Source: Neobacillus sp. SuZ13
Lineage (GTDB): Bacteria; Bacillota; Bacilli; Bacillales; Cytobacillaceae
NCBI RefSeq assembly: GCF_030123365.1
Contig: NZ_CP126107.1
Span: forward strand, 4,983,501 to 5,047,500
Direction of reading: 5' to 3'
Length of the DNA stretch: 64,000 bases
The notes beneath the pieces are model-generated. The model was not told the origin of the DNA, ran no database searches, and saw only the letters and a program-made list of their open reading frames with translations. A program made the translations under genes and the position numbers. This document shows, one piece after another, positions 1-8,260 of this stretch (its first letter is position 1; the number at the start of each line of letters is the position of its first letter).

Positions 1-190
1 TCATTTCTTCCTTCGCATCCGGGTATAGACCATTCCAATGCTTAGCCAAGGCTGGCATGGACTTGGCAATATGGGAGTACAATGCCCACATCTTTACCTT
101 CTCCTTTATTTCCTCGGTGGATTCCCCCACCATTAGTTCACTATATTTTTCAAGCAAAGCTTCGAACTGCTTCACAAATGTTTTCTCCAT
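1..190 (-). CDS. yusU: DUF2573 (YusU-like) protein, C-terminus beyond window edge
   Basis: Only the N-terminal 63 codons are in the window; the frame is still open at base 1. The product begins MEKTFVKQFEALLEKY and contains MWALYSHIAKSMP, which I recognise as the small soluble DUF2573/YusU family of bacilli. Its function is not known. In B. subtilis yusU adjoins the siderophore-transport ATPase gene yusV, the same neighbourhood as here. Two adjacent ATGs exist (193 and 190). The second is chosen because family members start M-D/E-K and it has the better spacing from an AGAAGG-type SD. The start lies 41 bases inside the end of the upstream reductase gene, suggesting coupled translation. Family assignment is fairly sure; a role in iron uptake is inferred from context only. 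Confidence 0.72.
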   Translation of the reverse strand, partial: MEKTFVKQFEALLEKYSELMVGESTEEIKEKVKMWALYSHIAKSMPALAKHWNGLYPDAKEEM

Positions 191-929
191 CATGGCACCT
201 TCTGTCCTTAGCAATATGGGTACATGGGCAAGTTTTGCAGCGCTTACCTGCTGGCATTTGGTATGTAAAACAACAAGTCTTTCTTACTCTTACCTCTGTA
301 TCCCATTCTTCCAAATACGTCTTTTCAGCAAAGTACTTTTGCAAAGGATTTAAGTTGTAGCGGCCAAACAACTTCCCTTCTGCTTCTGAAAGTAAGTAAC
401 GAAAATCCTCTGCAGCCTGTTCATAATCTATTAGCTCGGTTTCATAGAGCCAAAATAGGTAGACTGCAATATTTTCCCACAGGATTAACTTCGATATTCC
501 GAAAGTTTTTTCCAATTGAGAGATGAGTGGATAAACATTATTTGCAAACAGATCTTTCAATACTCTTGTACGCCATTCAGCGCGGTCGTTTCCATCCCAG
601 CCCTGTAGGTCAGCATCCTTTAAAGAAATCCCTGGCAGCCAATCTTTCCCCTGTATAGCTGTTTCCATTTTTATATTATCCAACGATACATTTAGCTTTT
701 TATTCAAAGCCGTCATTGCATAAAGTGACATCACAGCCAAAAAGGCATATCGTTTAATAAAAATCGAAGCAGCTATTTTTTCCGAAGGAGCTCCTATCGT
801 AACGGATAAATTTTCCAAAAAGTTTCTAAGGTGCTTTTCATCTAAAAGATCAGCCACATTGAAAGTATGCTCCAAGCTGGGATTGAAACGGTATTTTTCC
901 AATTGATTGACCGTGAATAATTTATCCAT
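150..929 (-). CDS. FhuF-like siderophore-iron reductase
   Basis: 259-residue soluble protein ending in a cysteine cluster: C219-C220, ten residues, C231, two residues, C234 (plus C236). This is the spacing of the C-terminal [2Fe-2S] motif of FhuF-type ferric-siderophore reductases. Such proteins reduce Fe(III)-siderophore in the cytoplasm after import, releasing iron. The rest fits the weakly conserved IucA/IucC-FhuF C-terminal family. It starts 8 bases inside the end of the ATPase gene and overlaps the following yusU-like gene by 41 bases, so it is the fourth of five genes in one minus-strand iron operon. Fur control is inferred from the operon promoter. The reductase call rests on the cysteine motif and context; the siderophore is unknown. 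Confidence 0.8.
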   Translation of the reverse strand: MDKLFTVNQLEKYRFNPSLEHTFNVADLLDEKHLRNFLENLSVTIGAPSEKIAASIFIKRYAFLAVMSLYAMTALNKKLNVSLDNIKMETAIQGKDWLPGISLKDADLQGWDGNDRAEWRTRVLKDLFANNVYPLISQLEKTFGISKLILWENIAVYLFWLYETELIDYEQAAEDFRYLLSEAEGKLFGRYNLNPLQKYFAEKTYLEEWDTEVRVRKTCCFTYQMPAGKRCKTCPCTHIAKDRRCHDGENICEAVRSFA

Positions 930-1743
930 TGACCGCTACCGCCTTCTCGAGGATACATCTGCCCTTTCCATAAGGAATACAGAGCGGAGTCCCAAATAGT
1001 GGATCCACCGTTACCTCACAGTCCATGCCAAACACATTTTTAACAAGGCTGCGGTTGATGACGTATTCTGGTTTCCCTTGGTCATATACTTTCTGATCCT
1101 TGATGGCAACAACGTTATGTGCATAACGGCAAGCTAGATTAAGATCATGAAGCACCATGACAACCGTCCGTTTTTTCGTTTCATTTAGTTCAAACAGCAA
1201 ATCGAGGATTTCGATTTGATGGGTCATATCCAGGTAAGTGGTTGGTTCGTCAAGGAGGATAATATCCGTATCTTGGGCCAGCGTCATCGCGATCCAAGCA
1301 CGCTGTCTTTGCCCGCCTGATAGTGAATCAACCGTTCTTTCTTTCAGGTCCTCTAATCGTGTAGCCTTTAAGGCATCATGAACCTTTTTCTCATCTTCCT
1401 CAGACCACTGTTTTAACCACGTTTGGTGTGGGTAGCGCCCTTGTTTAACGAGTTGAAGGACTGTTAATCCTTCCGGTGCTGAAGGCGATTGTGGTAAAAT
1501 CGCCATTTTTTTGGCAATGTCCTTTGTGGACAACTTGGCAATCGCTTTCCCTTCGAGCAGTACAGCACCAGATTTGGGCTTCAAGAGACGAGCGATTGAG
1601 CGAAGCAGCGTTGATTTTCCACAGCCATTTCCACCAATAAACACAGTGATTTCACCCTTAGGAATCTTCAAATCTAATTCATCAATAATGAGTGTATCCC
1701 CGTAGGAAAGTGATAAATTCTTCGTTTCAATCGCATTCATCAT
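922..1743 (-). CDS. yusV: Iron-siderophore ABC transporter ATP-binding protein
   Basis: FecE/FhuC-type ATPase that powers import through the two FecCD permeases encoded just upstream. It shows a Walker A (GGNGCGKST), the ABC signature LSGGQRQRAWIAMTLAQ and a Walker B (DIILLDEPTTYLD) followed by the H-loop region VVMVLHDLNLA. An upstream extension to 1803 is possible, but the ATG at 1743 is preceded by AAAGGAG at 7 nt. It gives MMNAIETKNLS, the normal family start, and avoids overlap with the permease gene. In B. subtilis YusV serves several siderophore systems, including YfiYZ-YfhA; here the ATPase sits in the same operon as its permeases. The substrate is probably a hydroxamate or carboxylate siderophore, by analogy only. 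Confidence 0.88.
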   Translation of the reverse strand: MMNAIETKNLSLSYGDTLIIDELDLKIPKGEITVFIGGNGCGKSTLLRSIARLLKPKSGAVLLEGKAIAKLSTKDIAKKMAILPQSPSAPEGLTVLQLVKQGRYPHQTWLKQWSEEDEKKVHDALKATRLEDLKERTVDSLSGGQRQRAWIAMTLAQDTDIILLDEPTTYLDMTHQIEILDLLFELNETKKRTVVMVLHDLNLACRYAHNVVAIKDQKVYDQGKPEYVINRSLVKNVFGMDCEVTVDPLFGTPLCIPYGKGRCILEKAVAVNG

Positions 1744-1756
1744 CTGACAGCTCCTT

Positions 1757-2812
1757 TTATGAATTTCTAGTTTTAAATAGCAGGTAAATAAAGTACGGTG
1801 CACCGATACCAGCAGTGAATACGCCCGCTGGCACTTCTAATGGTGAGAACAGGGTTCTGCCAATTAAATCAGCGACCATGACAAGAATGCCGCCAATTAA
1901 TGCACTCGCAGGAAGCAATGCTCCAAACGAGGAGCCGACTAACCTTCTCGCCATATGCGGAGCCATTAAGCCGACAAAGCCGATTCCGCCTGCAAAGGCA
2001 ACCGAACCACCAATCAAGGCGGTGCTAATCATTAATAAGAGAAACCGTTGTTTTTGCACCTTGCCGCCTAAACCAGTTGCTACCTCATCACCGAGCTCTT
2101 GGATATTAATGGTCCGGGCTAAGGCCAAAGCAATAATTACGAAGATAACCGTCCACGGAACAAGAATGGCTACATTTTTCCAATTGGAGCCATACACGGT
2201 TCCGGTAATCCAGATATTCGCTTGGCTCGCCTGATAAATCGGACCCATTACCATCGTTAAGGTGGTGATCGCTTGCATTAAAGCAGAGATCCCAATCCCA
2301 ATCAACACCAGCCTGACTGGTGACACACCATTTTTCCAAGCCAGAAAATAAACTAAAAAACCTATCACTGTTGCACCGATAAAAGCAGCTAAGGGCAGCC
2401 AAGCAATGCTGACAGTTAAGGAATGATTCTTATCACTAAACATTGCTAAAAAACTAACAACGGCGGCCGCCGCTCCACCAGTAATCCCCAATACATCCGG
2501 AGAAGCAAGTGGATTGCGGATCATTCCTTGTAATATGCCGCCTGCAACCGCTAAAGAGATTCCAACCATTAAAGCGACAATAATTCTCGGGAGGCGAAAG
2601 GATGTAATAATGAGCTTTTCCATCTCTGGGCCGCCGCCGAATAATACACTTACAACAGTAAGCGGGTTAATCTTCATTTCACCGCTTCCCGTACTAACGA
2701 CAAAAACAAGGAAAGCAATGACGAGAAGAATCGTGAAAGTTATGGCAGCTTTTCGATCCATTAAAAAGGACAGTTTGCCATTAAAGAGGCGGAAATTTTT
2801 ATATTTACTCAT
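1757..2812 (-). CDS. yfhA: Iron-siderophore ABC transporter permease (FecCD family)
   Basis: 351-residue polytopic membrane protein of the FecCD family. It carries the hallmark segments LPRIIVALMVGISLAVAGG, GMIRNPLASPDVLGITGGAA and GFVGLMAPHMARRLVG, the last being the coupling region that contacts the ATPase. It forms a heterodimeric channel with the product of the upstream gene, which it overlaps by four bases (ATGA). It most resembles the YfhA partner of the B. subtilis YfiYZ-YfhA system, from gene order and general recognition. A hydrophilic N-terminal extension of about 20 residues (MSKYKNFRLFNGK...) precedes the first helix. Confidence 0.85.
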   Translation of the reverse strand: MSKYKNFRLFNGKLSFLMDRKAAITFTILLVIAFLVFVVSTGSGEMKINPLTVVSVLFGGGPEMEKLIITSFRLPRIIVALMVGISLAVAGGILQGMIRNPLASPDVLGITGGAAAAVVSFLAMFSDKNHSLTVSIAWLPLAAFIGATVIGFLVYFLAWKNGVSPVRLVLIGIGISALMQAITTLTMVMGPIYQASQANIWITGTVYGSNWKNVAILVPWTVIFVIIALALARTINIQELGDEVATGLGGKVQKQRFLLLMISTALIGGSVAFAGGIGFVGLMAPHMARRLVGSSFGALLPASALIGGILVMVADLIGRTLFSPLEVPAGVFTAGIGAPYFIYLLFKTRNS

Positions 2813-3813
2813 CGACCGTTGAACCCCTTTCTTGCGATGTAAATAAAGAATGGAGTTCCAATGATGGCTGTCATGACTCCAACAGGCACCTCAGACGGCA
2901 TGAACATGTATCTAGCAGCAATATCAGCAGCGATTAAGAGAATCGCCCCTAACACACCTGAAAATGGGATGACCCAGCGATGATCGATTCCTACAATCGA
3001 CCTAGTAATGTGGGGAACAACAATTCCAACAAAACCAATTGGACCGGCGACAGCGACAGATCCGCCTGCTAATAAAATAACAATCACACCAATCGCGATT
3101 TTGAGAAGTCCGGTGTTTAAACCAAGCCCCTTGGCCACATCTTCCCCCATGGACAGGATATTCATTTTTCCAGCAATGAACATTGCACCTAACCAGCCTA
3201 TCCCAATATAAGGTAATACAGATACAAGCGTCTCTAATTTTCGACCTTGGACAGAGCCTGCCAGCCAAAATAATACTTGATCAAGCATGACTTCATCTAA
3301 CACGAGCAACCCTTGTGTAAAAGAGGCAAACATCGCTGACATCGCAGCGCCAGCTAATGTTAGTTTCATTGATGTTAACCCCTCACGACCAAATGAACCG
3401 AATGCATAAACACTTATGGCTGCGACAGCAGCACCGATAAAAGCAAGAACGCTAAATGCTTGTAAACTATTAACGGAAAAAACAGTCATTGCAACGACAA
3501 CTGCAAATCCGCCACCGGCATTGATCCCAAATATACCAGGAGACGCGAGTGGATTCTTCGTTAAGGTTTGCATCAGGACACCGGCAATGGCCAAGCTAGC
3601 CCCGACGGCGGAAGCGATTAAGGCTCTCGGCAGCCTTACGGTTTGAATAATGATATGTTCATTGGATCCGTTATTGTTGGTAAATGCATCAACTGCTGTG
3701 TGCCAGCTGGTATCGGTGTACCCAAATATGATACTGGCGCACATGGCTAACACCATCACCACGACGGCAATTAGGAATCCAATCCATTTAAATGCAGTAC
3801 TTTTTAAGAGCAT
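2809..3813 (-). CDS. yfiZ: Iron-siderophore ABC transporter permease (FecCD family)
   Basis: First gene of the minus-strand iron operon. 334 residues with about ten predicted membrane segments and FecCD signatures: RLPRALIASAVGASLAIAGVLMQ, NPLASPGIFGINAGGG and GFVGIVVPHITRSIVG. It pairs with the next permease to form the inner-membrane channel for a ferric siderophore delivered by the divergently encoded lipoprotein. The upstream region carries Fur boxes and a promoter. The YfiZ-like assignment follows the divergent arrangement with a YfiY-like binding protein, as in B. subtilis; the exact siderophore is not decided by sequence. Confidence 0.85.
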   Translation of the reverse strand: MLLKSTAFKWIGFLIAVVVMVLAMCASIIFGYTDTSWHTAVDAFTNNNGSNEHIIIQTVRLPRALIASAVGASLAIAGVLMQTLTKNPLASPGIFGINAGGGFAVVVAMTVFSVNSLQAFSVLAFIGAAVAAISVYAFGSFGREGLTSMKLTLAGAAMSAMFASFTQGLLVLDEVMLDQVLFWLAGSVQGRKLETLVSVLPYIGIGWLGAMFIAGKMNILSMGEDVAKGLGLNTGLLKIAIGVIVILLAGGSVAVAGPIGFVGIVVPHITRSIVGIDHRWVIPFSGVLGAILLIAADIAARYMFMPSEVPVGVMTAIIGTPFFIYIARKGFNGR

Positions 3814-3854
3814 CTCATGGTAACCTTTCTACCTTATTATTTAATTTAAGTCTA

Positions 3855-3899
3855 TCCCCAATTGATAATGATTGTCAATGACTTTGAAAATCATTTTCA
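3855..3899 (-). promoter_or_regulatory. Fur-regulated promoter of the minus-strand iron operon
   Basis: Reading minus, TTGACA (complement of 3873-3878) is followed after 18 bp by a weak -10 TAGACT. A 7-1-7 Fur box, TGATAAT-G-ATTGTCA, occupies 3863-3877 and so overlaps the -35 and spacer. A second, perfectly palindromic box, TGAAAAT-C-ATTTTCA, lies at 3885-3899, just upstream. Binding of Fe-Fur here would block initiation. The boxes are clear; the -10 is a prediction. Confidence 0.75.
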
Positions 3900-3940
3900 T
3901 TTAAAAAGATTCATATGTTCACAAAAAAAGTTAGTGATTT

Positions 3941-4020
3941 TGAAAATCATTTTCAATTAAAGCGTTGACATAGGGGTACTTCTCATTTTATGATTAAGTT
4001 ATCATTGAAAATGATTATCA
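3941..4020 (+). promoter_or_regulatory. Fur-regulated promoter of the siderophore-binding lipoprotein gene
   Basis: TTGACA at 3965-3970 and TATGAT at 3989-3994 with an 18-bp spacer. Fur boxes bracket it: TGAAAAT-C-ATTTTCA at 3941-3955 just upstream of the -35, and TGAAAAT-G-ATTATCA at 4006-4020 just after the expected start point. With the two boxes on the divergent side this makes four 7-1-7 boxes in about 160 bp. Confidence 0.8.
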
Positions 4021-4051
4021 TTAACAATTAGCTAAGGGGGCTACATAAACA

Positions 4052-5035
4052 ATGAAGGCAATCAAGACCATACTTACTCTTTTCTCTATCATGACCCTTT
4101 TCTTATTAGCGGCATGCGGCAGCAATGAGGAAAAAACGAGTGAAGAAACAAAAACTACTGCAGAAAAATCTTATACAGTAGAACATGCGATGGGAACGAC
4201 TACCATTAAAGGTACTCCAAAAAAAGTCGTTATTCTTACAAATGAAGGAACAGAAGCACTGCTTGCTTTAGGTGTAAAACCTGTGGGTGCTGTTCAGTCT
4301 TGGCTTGGAGATCCATGGTATGATCATATTAAAGCCGATATGGATGGCGTAGAGGTTGTTGGGGTTGAAAGTGAAGTTAATGTAGAGAAGGTTGCTTCAT
4401 TGAAACCTGATTTAATTATCGGTAACAAGCTTCGTCACGAAAAGATATATGACCAATTAAGCGCCATTGCTCCAACAGTATTTTCCGAAACACTCAGAGG
4501 TGATTGGCAAGATAACTTTAAATTATATGCAAAAGCTTTGAATCTTGAAGAAAAGGGCAACCAAGTTTTAAGTAATTTTGATAAACACATTGCAGATTTA
4601 AAAGGGAAACTCGGTGATAAAGTGAATCAACAAGTTTCAGTTGTTCGCTTTATGGCTGGTAAATCTCGTATTTACTACACAGATTCTTTTTCAGGTGTGA
4701 TTTTCGATAAATTAGGCTTCAAACGTGCTGCCCAGCAGGAAGCACTGTTTACTCCAGATAATAAGCTTGGTTTGCTTGCTGTAGAGGTTGGCAAGGAAGT
4801 TATTCCTAAAATGGATGGAGACCTTCTCTTCTACTTCACTTATGCACCACAAGGTGATCAAGCAGCCTTAGATACAGCAAAAGAATGGACAAATGATCCA
4901 CTTTGGAAAAATTTAAATGCAGTGAAGAGCGGCCATGTGTATGAAGTCAGCGACGCAACATGGAACACTGCAGGCGGCGTTCTCGCAGCCAATATTATGC
5001 TCGATGACCTAGAGAAAATCTTACTTAAGAAATAA
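4052..5035 (+). CDS. yfiY: Iron-siderophore ABC transporter substrate-binding lipoprotein
   Basis: 327-residue extracytoplasmic binding protein, lipid-anchored: signal peptide ending LLAAC with the lipidated cysteine at residue 22, then a Ser/Glu/Lys/Thr-rich linker. The mature part is a FepB/FhuD-type (class III) periplasmic-binding fold with the family segments PKKVVILTNEGTEALLALGVKPVG, VASLKPDLIIG and a late VYEVSDATWN. It captures a ferric siderophore outside the membrane and hands it to the FecCD permeases encoded divergently. SD AAGGGGG precedes the ATG. It resembles B. subtilis YfiY (schizokinen/arthrobactin-type substrates), but the ligand is not provable from sequence. Confidence 0.86.
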   Translation: MKAIKTILTLFSIMTLFLLAACGSNEEKTSEETKTTAEKSYTVEHAMGTTTIKGTPKKVVILTNEGTEALLALGVKPVGAVQSWLGDPWYDHIKADMDGVEVVGVESEVNVEKVASLKPDLIIGNKLRHEKIYDQLSAIAPTVFSETLRGDWQDNFKLYAKALNLEEKGNQVLSNFDKHIADLKGKLGDKVNQQVSVVRFMAGKSRIYYTDSFSGVIFDKLGFKRAAQQEALFTPDNKLGLLAVEVGKEVIPKMDGDLLFYFTYAPQGDQAALDTAKEWTNDPLWKNLNAVKSGHVYEVSDATWNTAGGVLAANIMLDDLEKILLKK

Positions 5036-5072
5036 GTATTTTTATAAAAAACCTCCCAGTTTTTTATATTTG

Positions 5073-5107
5073 AAAAGAGCAAGGCTTGCCATGGCCTTGC
5101 TCTTTTT
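5073..5107 (+). terminator. Rho-independent terminator after yfiY-like gene
   Basis: Stem of 13 bp (5073-5085 with 5094-5106), 8-nt loop and a T-run; the A-run on the other side could also make it work in reverse. Confidence 0.85.
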
Positions 5108-5137
5108 GTTTTGTTTTTTTGATTTGGGATAAGGGGG

Positions 5138-5955
5138 ATTCCGCCGATTTTTCGGGTTATTTCGCCAAGCTGGGTTGGGATTCCGCTGACTTTCTGGTTT
5201 ATTTCGCCGAACCGGACCGGAATCTCGCCAACTCTCTGACTTTTTTCGCCAAACCTAATTAGGAACGACTCAAAATACTGTTCAAGATCGCTTTACCAGG
5301 GGATTCCGCCGGCTTTCTGGATTATTTCGCCGAACTGGGTTGGGATTTCGCCGATTTTCTGATTTATTTCGCCGAACTAATCCGGAATCTCGCCAACTCC
5401 CTGATTTATTTCGCCAAACCTAATTTGGAATGAGTCAAAAAACTGTTCAAGATCGCTTTACCAGGAGATTCCGCCGGCTTTCTGGATTATTTCGCCAAAC
5501 TGGGTTGGGATTTCGCCGATTTTCTGATTTATTTCGCCGAACTAATCCGGAATCTCGCCAACTCCCTGATTTATTTCGCCAAACCTGATTTGGAACGACT
5601 CAAAATACTGTTCAAGATCGCTTTACCAGGGGATTCCGCCGGCTTTCTGGATTATTTCGCCAAACTGGGTTGGGATTTCGCCGATTTTCTGATTTATTTC
5701 GCCGAACTAATCCGGAATCTCGCCAACTCTCTGATTTATTTCGCCGAACTAATCCGGAATCTCGCCAACTCTCTGTTTTATTTCGCCAAACCTAATTGGG
5801 AACGACTCAAAATACTGTTCAAGATCACTATAGCTGATGGGATTCTGCCGATTTCCTGGATTATTTCGCCAAACTGGTCCGGAATTCCGCCAACATCTCC
5901 ATTTATTCCGCCAAACCAAACCAGAATTCCGCCACAACCAAAATAGATTCCGCCA
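5138..5955. repeat. Nested array: 21-bp ATTTCGCC repeat within a 165-bp higher-order repeat
   Basis: About 30 copies of a 21-bp unit, consensus ATTTCGCCRA plus 11 variable bases, in strict phase (for example starts at 5138, 5159, 5180, 5201). Every six to eight units are followed by a 39-bp spacer containing TGTTCAAGATCGCTTTACC. Spacers begin near 5263, 5428, 5593 and 5800, so the higher-order period is 165, 165 and 207 bp; the 42-bp excess equals exactly two extra units. No gene is supported. Because 21 is divisible by 3, the array creates long shadow ORFs with heptad repeats in several frames (minus: GEIxxxx), but spacer copies contain stops and no SD is present. A related array lies at 35253-35469. 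Confidence 0.85.
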
Positions 5956-5973
5956 ACCACCCATTTCAAGCAC

Positions 5974-6008
5974 AAAAAAAGAGCGACCGATATGCCGCTC
6001 TCTTTTTT
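5974..6008 (-). terminator. Rho-independent terminator of the rodA-like gene
   Basis: Reading minus, AGAGCG pairs with CGCTCT around a short loop, followed by seven T. It lies just past the rodA-like stop codon. Confidence 0.75.
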
Positions 6009-6015
6009 CAAACTT

Positions 6016-7185
6016 TTATGCTGATGTTGAAAACATGTATTTTTTATAATGATAACGAATTGAAAAGATTAAGCCGAGCCCGAACATGTTCCCCATTAAG
6101 GCACTACCACCGTAGCTGATAAACGGTAATGGAATACCTGTGATCGGCAGCACGCCAATCGTCATTCCGATATTTTGGAAGACGTGAAAGGTAATCATGC
6201 TGATGACCCCGACACAAATATACGTATAAAAATTATTCTTTGTTTCCATTCCGACCTTAGTTATATGGTAAACCAATAAGAAGAATAAACTGATTAATAC
6301 ACTGGCCCCGATGAAGCCATATTCTTCGCCGACGACACTAAAAATAAAGTCGGTCTGGCTTTCAGGTAAATAGACTTCGCGGTTTCCAAAACCTTTACCA
6401 CCCGTCTGTCCTGAGCCGATTGCTAGCAGGGATTTGGTCAACTGATAAGCGTCCGATCCTTGGTAGCTATAGGGATCAAGCCATGAGTAGATTCGACGGA
6501 GCTGATACTCACCCACTCCAAGATACTTTTCCAATAAATCCGGTTTCCATAATACAAAATAAAAAATCGTCCCAACAAGTGCAATCCCGGCGGTAAATAG
6601 CGGGGTCAAAAGCTTCCACGAGATCCCTGAAATAAATATCATTCCGAGCATAATAGCAAGAAACACAAGCGAGGTCCCTAAATCCTGCTTGATGATCAGC
6701 GCTAACGGGACCATGGTGACAATCCCGATCTTCACTAACAGCCAGAAATCGGTTTGCATCGTCTTAATCTGGTTCTTTTGATGATGATCTTCAATTACAC
6801 GTGCAAGAGCCAGTATAATGAAGATTTTAACAAACTCTGATGGCTGGATCGTTCCCACACCAGGTATTTTAAACCAGTTTTTCGCCCCATTAATGACAGG
6901 CGCAATACTCTCCGGCGCTACAATTAAAAATCCCAGCATCAGAAGTCCGAACCCATAGGCATACCAGGTTAGCTTTCGTAATTGATCCGAATCAAGGGTC
7001 ATAACACCGGTGATAATCCCACTGCCCACCGCATACCAAAAAATCTGCTTAATTAAGAAGTTCTCCTTGTATTGTCCGCTCGCCTGGGCACTATAAATCG
7101 CTAAACAGCTGGCTAGAAAAAGTAATATTAAGATAAAAACAAGATTATAATCGAGTTTTGAAGTTTTGTTCGTATTTGAAGTCAT
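6016..7185 (-). CDS. rodA: SEDS-family peptidoglycan glycosyltransferase, RodA type
   Basis: 389-residue polytopic membrane protein with about ten helices of the FtsW/RodA/SpoVE family, which polymerises lipid II into glycan strands together with a class B penicillin-binding protein. Family residues are present: W104 in AKNWFKIPG, the IQPSEF motif, the LPESQTDFIFSVVGEE segment with the catalytic aspartate (D279), and a C-terminal PLPFISYGGSAL. The monocistronic setting and sequence favour RodA (elongation) over FtsW or SpoVE, but the family has several paralogues per Bacillus genome and the distinction is not certain. An SD of AGGTGG precedes the ATG, and a terminator follows the stop. Confidence 0.82.
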   Translation of the reverse strand: MTSNTNKTSKLDYNLVFILILLFLASCLAIYSAQASGQYKENFLIKQIFWYAVGSGIITGVMTLDSDQLRKLTWYAYGFGLLMLGFLIVAPESIAPVINGAKNWFKIPGVGTIQPSEFVKIFIILALARVIEDHHQKNQIKTMQTDFWLLVKIGIVTMVPLALIIKQDLGTSLVFLAIMLGMIFISGISWKLLTPLFTAGIALVGTIFYFVLWKPDLLEKYLGVGEYQLRRIYSWLDPYSYQGSDAYQLTKSLLAIGSGQTGGKGFGNREVYLPESQTDFIFSVVGEEYGFIGASVLISLFFLLVYHITKVGMETKNNFYTYICVGVISMITFHVFQNIGMTIGVLPITGIPLPFISYGGSALMGNMFGLGLIFSIRYHYKKYMFSTSA

Positions 7186-7290
7186 ATAGGTTCCACCTTA
7201 CTAAGAAATACTACATTCCTTCATTATATTTTTAATATCAACAAATCACAACTTCTAAACCGTTAATGGATTAAATTACATAAGAAAGTC

Positions 7291-8055
7291 CTATTCTTTA
7301 AAATAAATCCGCTGCAGCTCCCCTGCCATCCATTCGAGATTACTTGGCACCTGTGGAATTCCGTAGCCAATATATAACGGCGTGGTCACAAAGCGCGATA
7401 CAACCTTGGCATAGATTTTATTTTCGATATGATGAAAAAACAGATTGTAACTCGTTGCTTTAAATGGAAAGTTGTTCAAGATATAATGAACAGCCGTTTG
7501 CAGATAATCGGAGAACCGTTCCTGGTAACTGGAATCATCCATTTCAACATTGAACTCATAAAAGCCCACGCGCGGCTTAGTCGACAAGGTAAACCGGACC
7601 CCTTCCTCCTCGGCAATCACAATCCCTTCAAACATATCATGGGTTACCTTTTCTTTATAATCAATTTCATCCAGGCCAATAATTTGCATATGCGGATGTG
7701 AGAGCGTGCCTCCGGACAATGGCCCATGGTTTTTGAAAAAAATCACCGATTGATAGCGGCCGGTTGCCTCCAGATCCAACCAATGTTTGATGCCAAACCT
7801 CATCAATTTATGTAAATGCTCTTTTGAGTAGATGGATAATTCACCATGACAATCATCCGTTTCGATTAATACTGTTTGAAAGGTATGTTCTAAAACGGGA
7901 TATTTATTTTTCAAAAGAATAATTGGTTCGTCCACTGCGATAAGGTTGGTCAGTTGATCTCTTTCACAAAATGGACAGGCCTGGTCTTTGTTTCGTATAT
8001 TCTCAGGCTTTTGAACACCGATCGACGTATTAAAATGTAGATGTGAATTTTCCAA
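7291..8055 (-). CDS. DUF4931 / galactose-1-phosphate uridylyltransferase-like HIT-fold protein
   Basis: 254-residue soluble protein. It has an N-terminal CPFC zinc-type pair, the segment LLKNKYPVLE and a GGTLSHPHMQIIGL motif, which carries the HPHxQ signature of GalT/HIT-superfamily nucleotidyl transferases and hydrolases. It is shorter than true GalT (about 330-500 residues) and there are no galactose genes nearby, so the substrate is unknown. I assign it to the DUF4931 group of bacilli from general recognition. The start is a TTG, supported by AGAGGAG eight bases upstream; no ATG is available nearby. Confidence 0.65.
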   Translation of the reverse strand: MENSHLHFNTSIGVQKPENIRNKDQACPFCERDQLTNLIAVDEPIILLKNKYPVLEHTFQTVLIETDDCHGELSIYSKEHLHKLMRFGIKHWLDLEATGRYQSVIFFKNHGPLSGGTLSHPHMQIIGLDEIDYKEKVTHDMFEGIVIAEEEGVRFTLSTKPRVGFYEFNVEMDDSSYQERFSDYLQTAVHYILNNFPFKATSYNLFFHHIENKIYAKVVSRFVTTPLYIGYGIPQVPSNLEWMAGELQRIYFKE

Positions 8056-8146
8056 ATGCGTTTCTCCTCTCGAAACAGTATAATTCTATTTTATGGGAGA
8101 ACGCCTTCCAATTGCACTTATTTTGTTTACATCACTGATATTTTCA

Positions 8147-8198
8147 TTGACCTAATTGGTAATTAAATCCTAAAATAGAGGAGAATTTCATGAAGTAG
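8147..8198 (+). promoter_or_regulatory. uppP promoter and two-codon leader ORF
   Basis: TTGACC (8147-8152), 18-bp spacer, TAAAAT (8171-8176). Directly downstream, GAGGAG at about 8178-8183 is well spaced from ATG AAG TAG (8190-8198), a start-lysine-stop mini-ORF ahead of uppP. The promoter is plausible; a role for the mini-ORF is speculative. Confidence 0.5.
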
Positions 8199-8260
8199 CT
8201 AATTTTAGCATATCTATAAAAGGTACAGGCTTACCATTTCTTTAGATTGTGAGGGTATTT

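Noticed and set aside
5590-5946. 118-codon plus-strand protein (and overlapping minus frames)
   Set aside because: Heptad-repeat translation is a by-product of a 21-bp array; no SD, and the spacer breaks the frame in other copies.
5138-5955. CRISPR array
   Set aside because: The conserved part is only 8-10 bases, the 11-base intervals are themselves repeated between units, and there are no cas genes; this is a satellite-type repeat.
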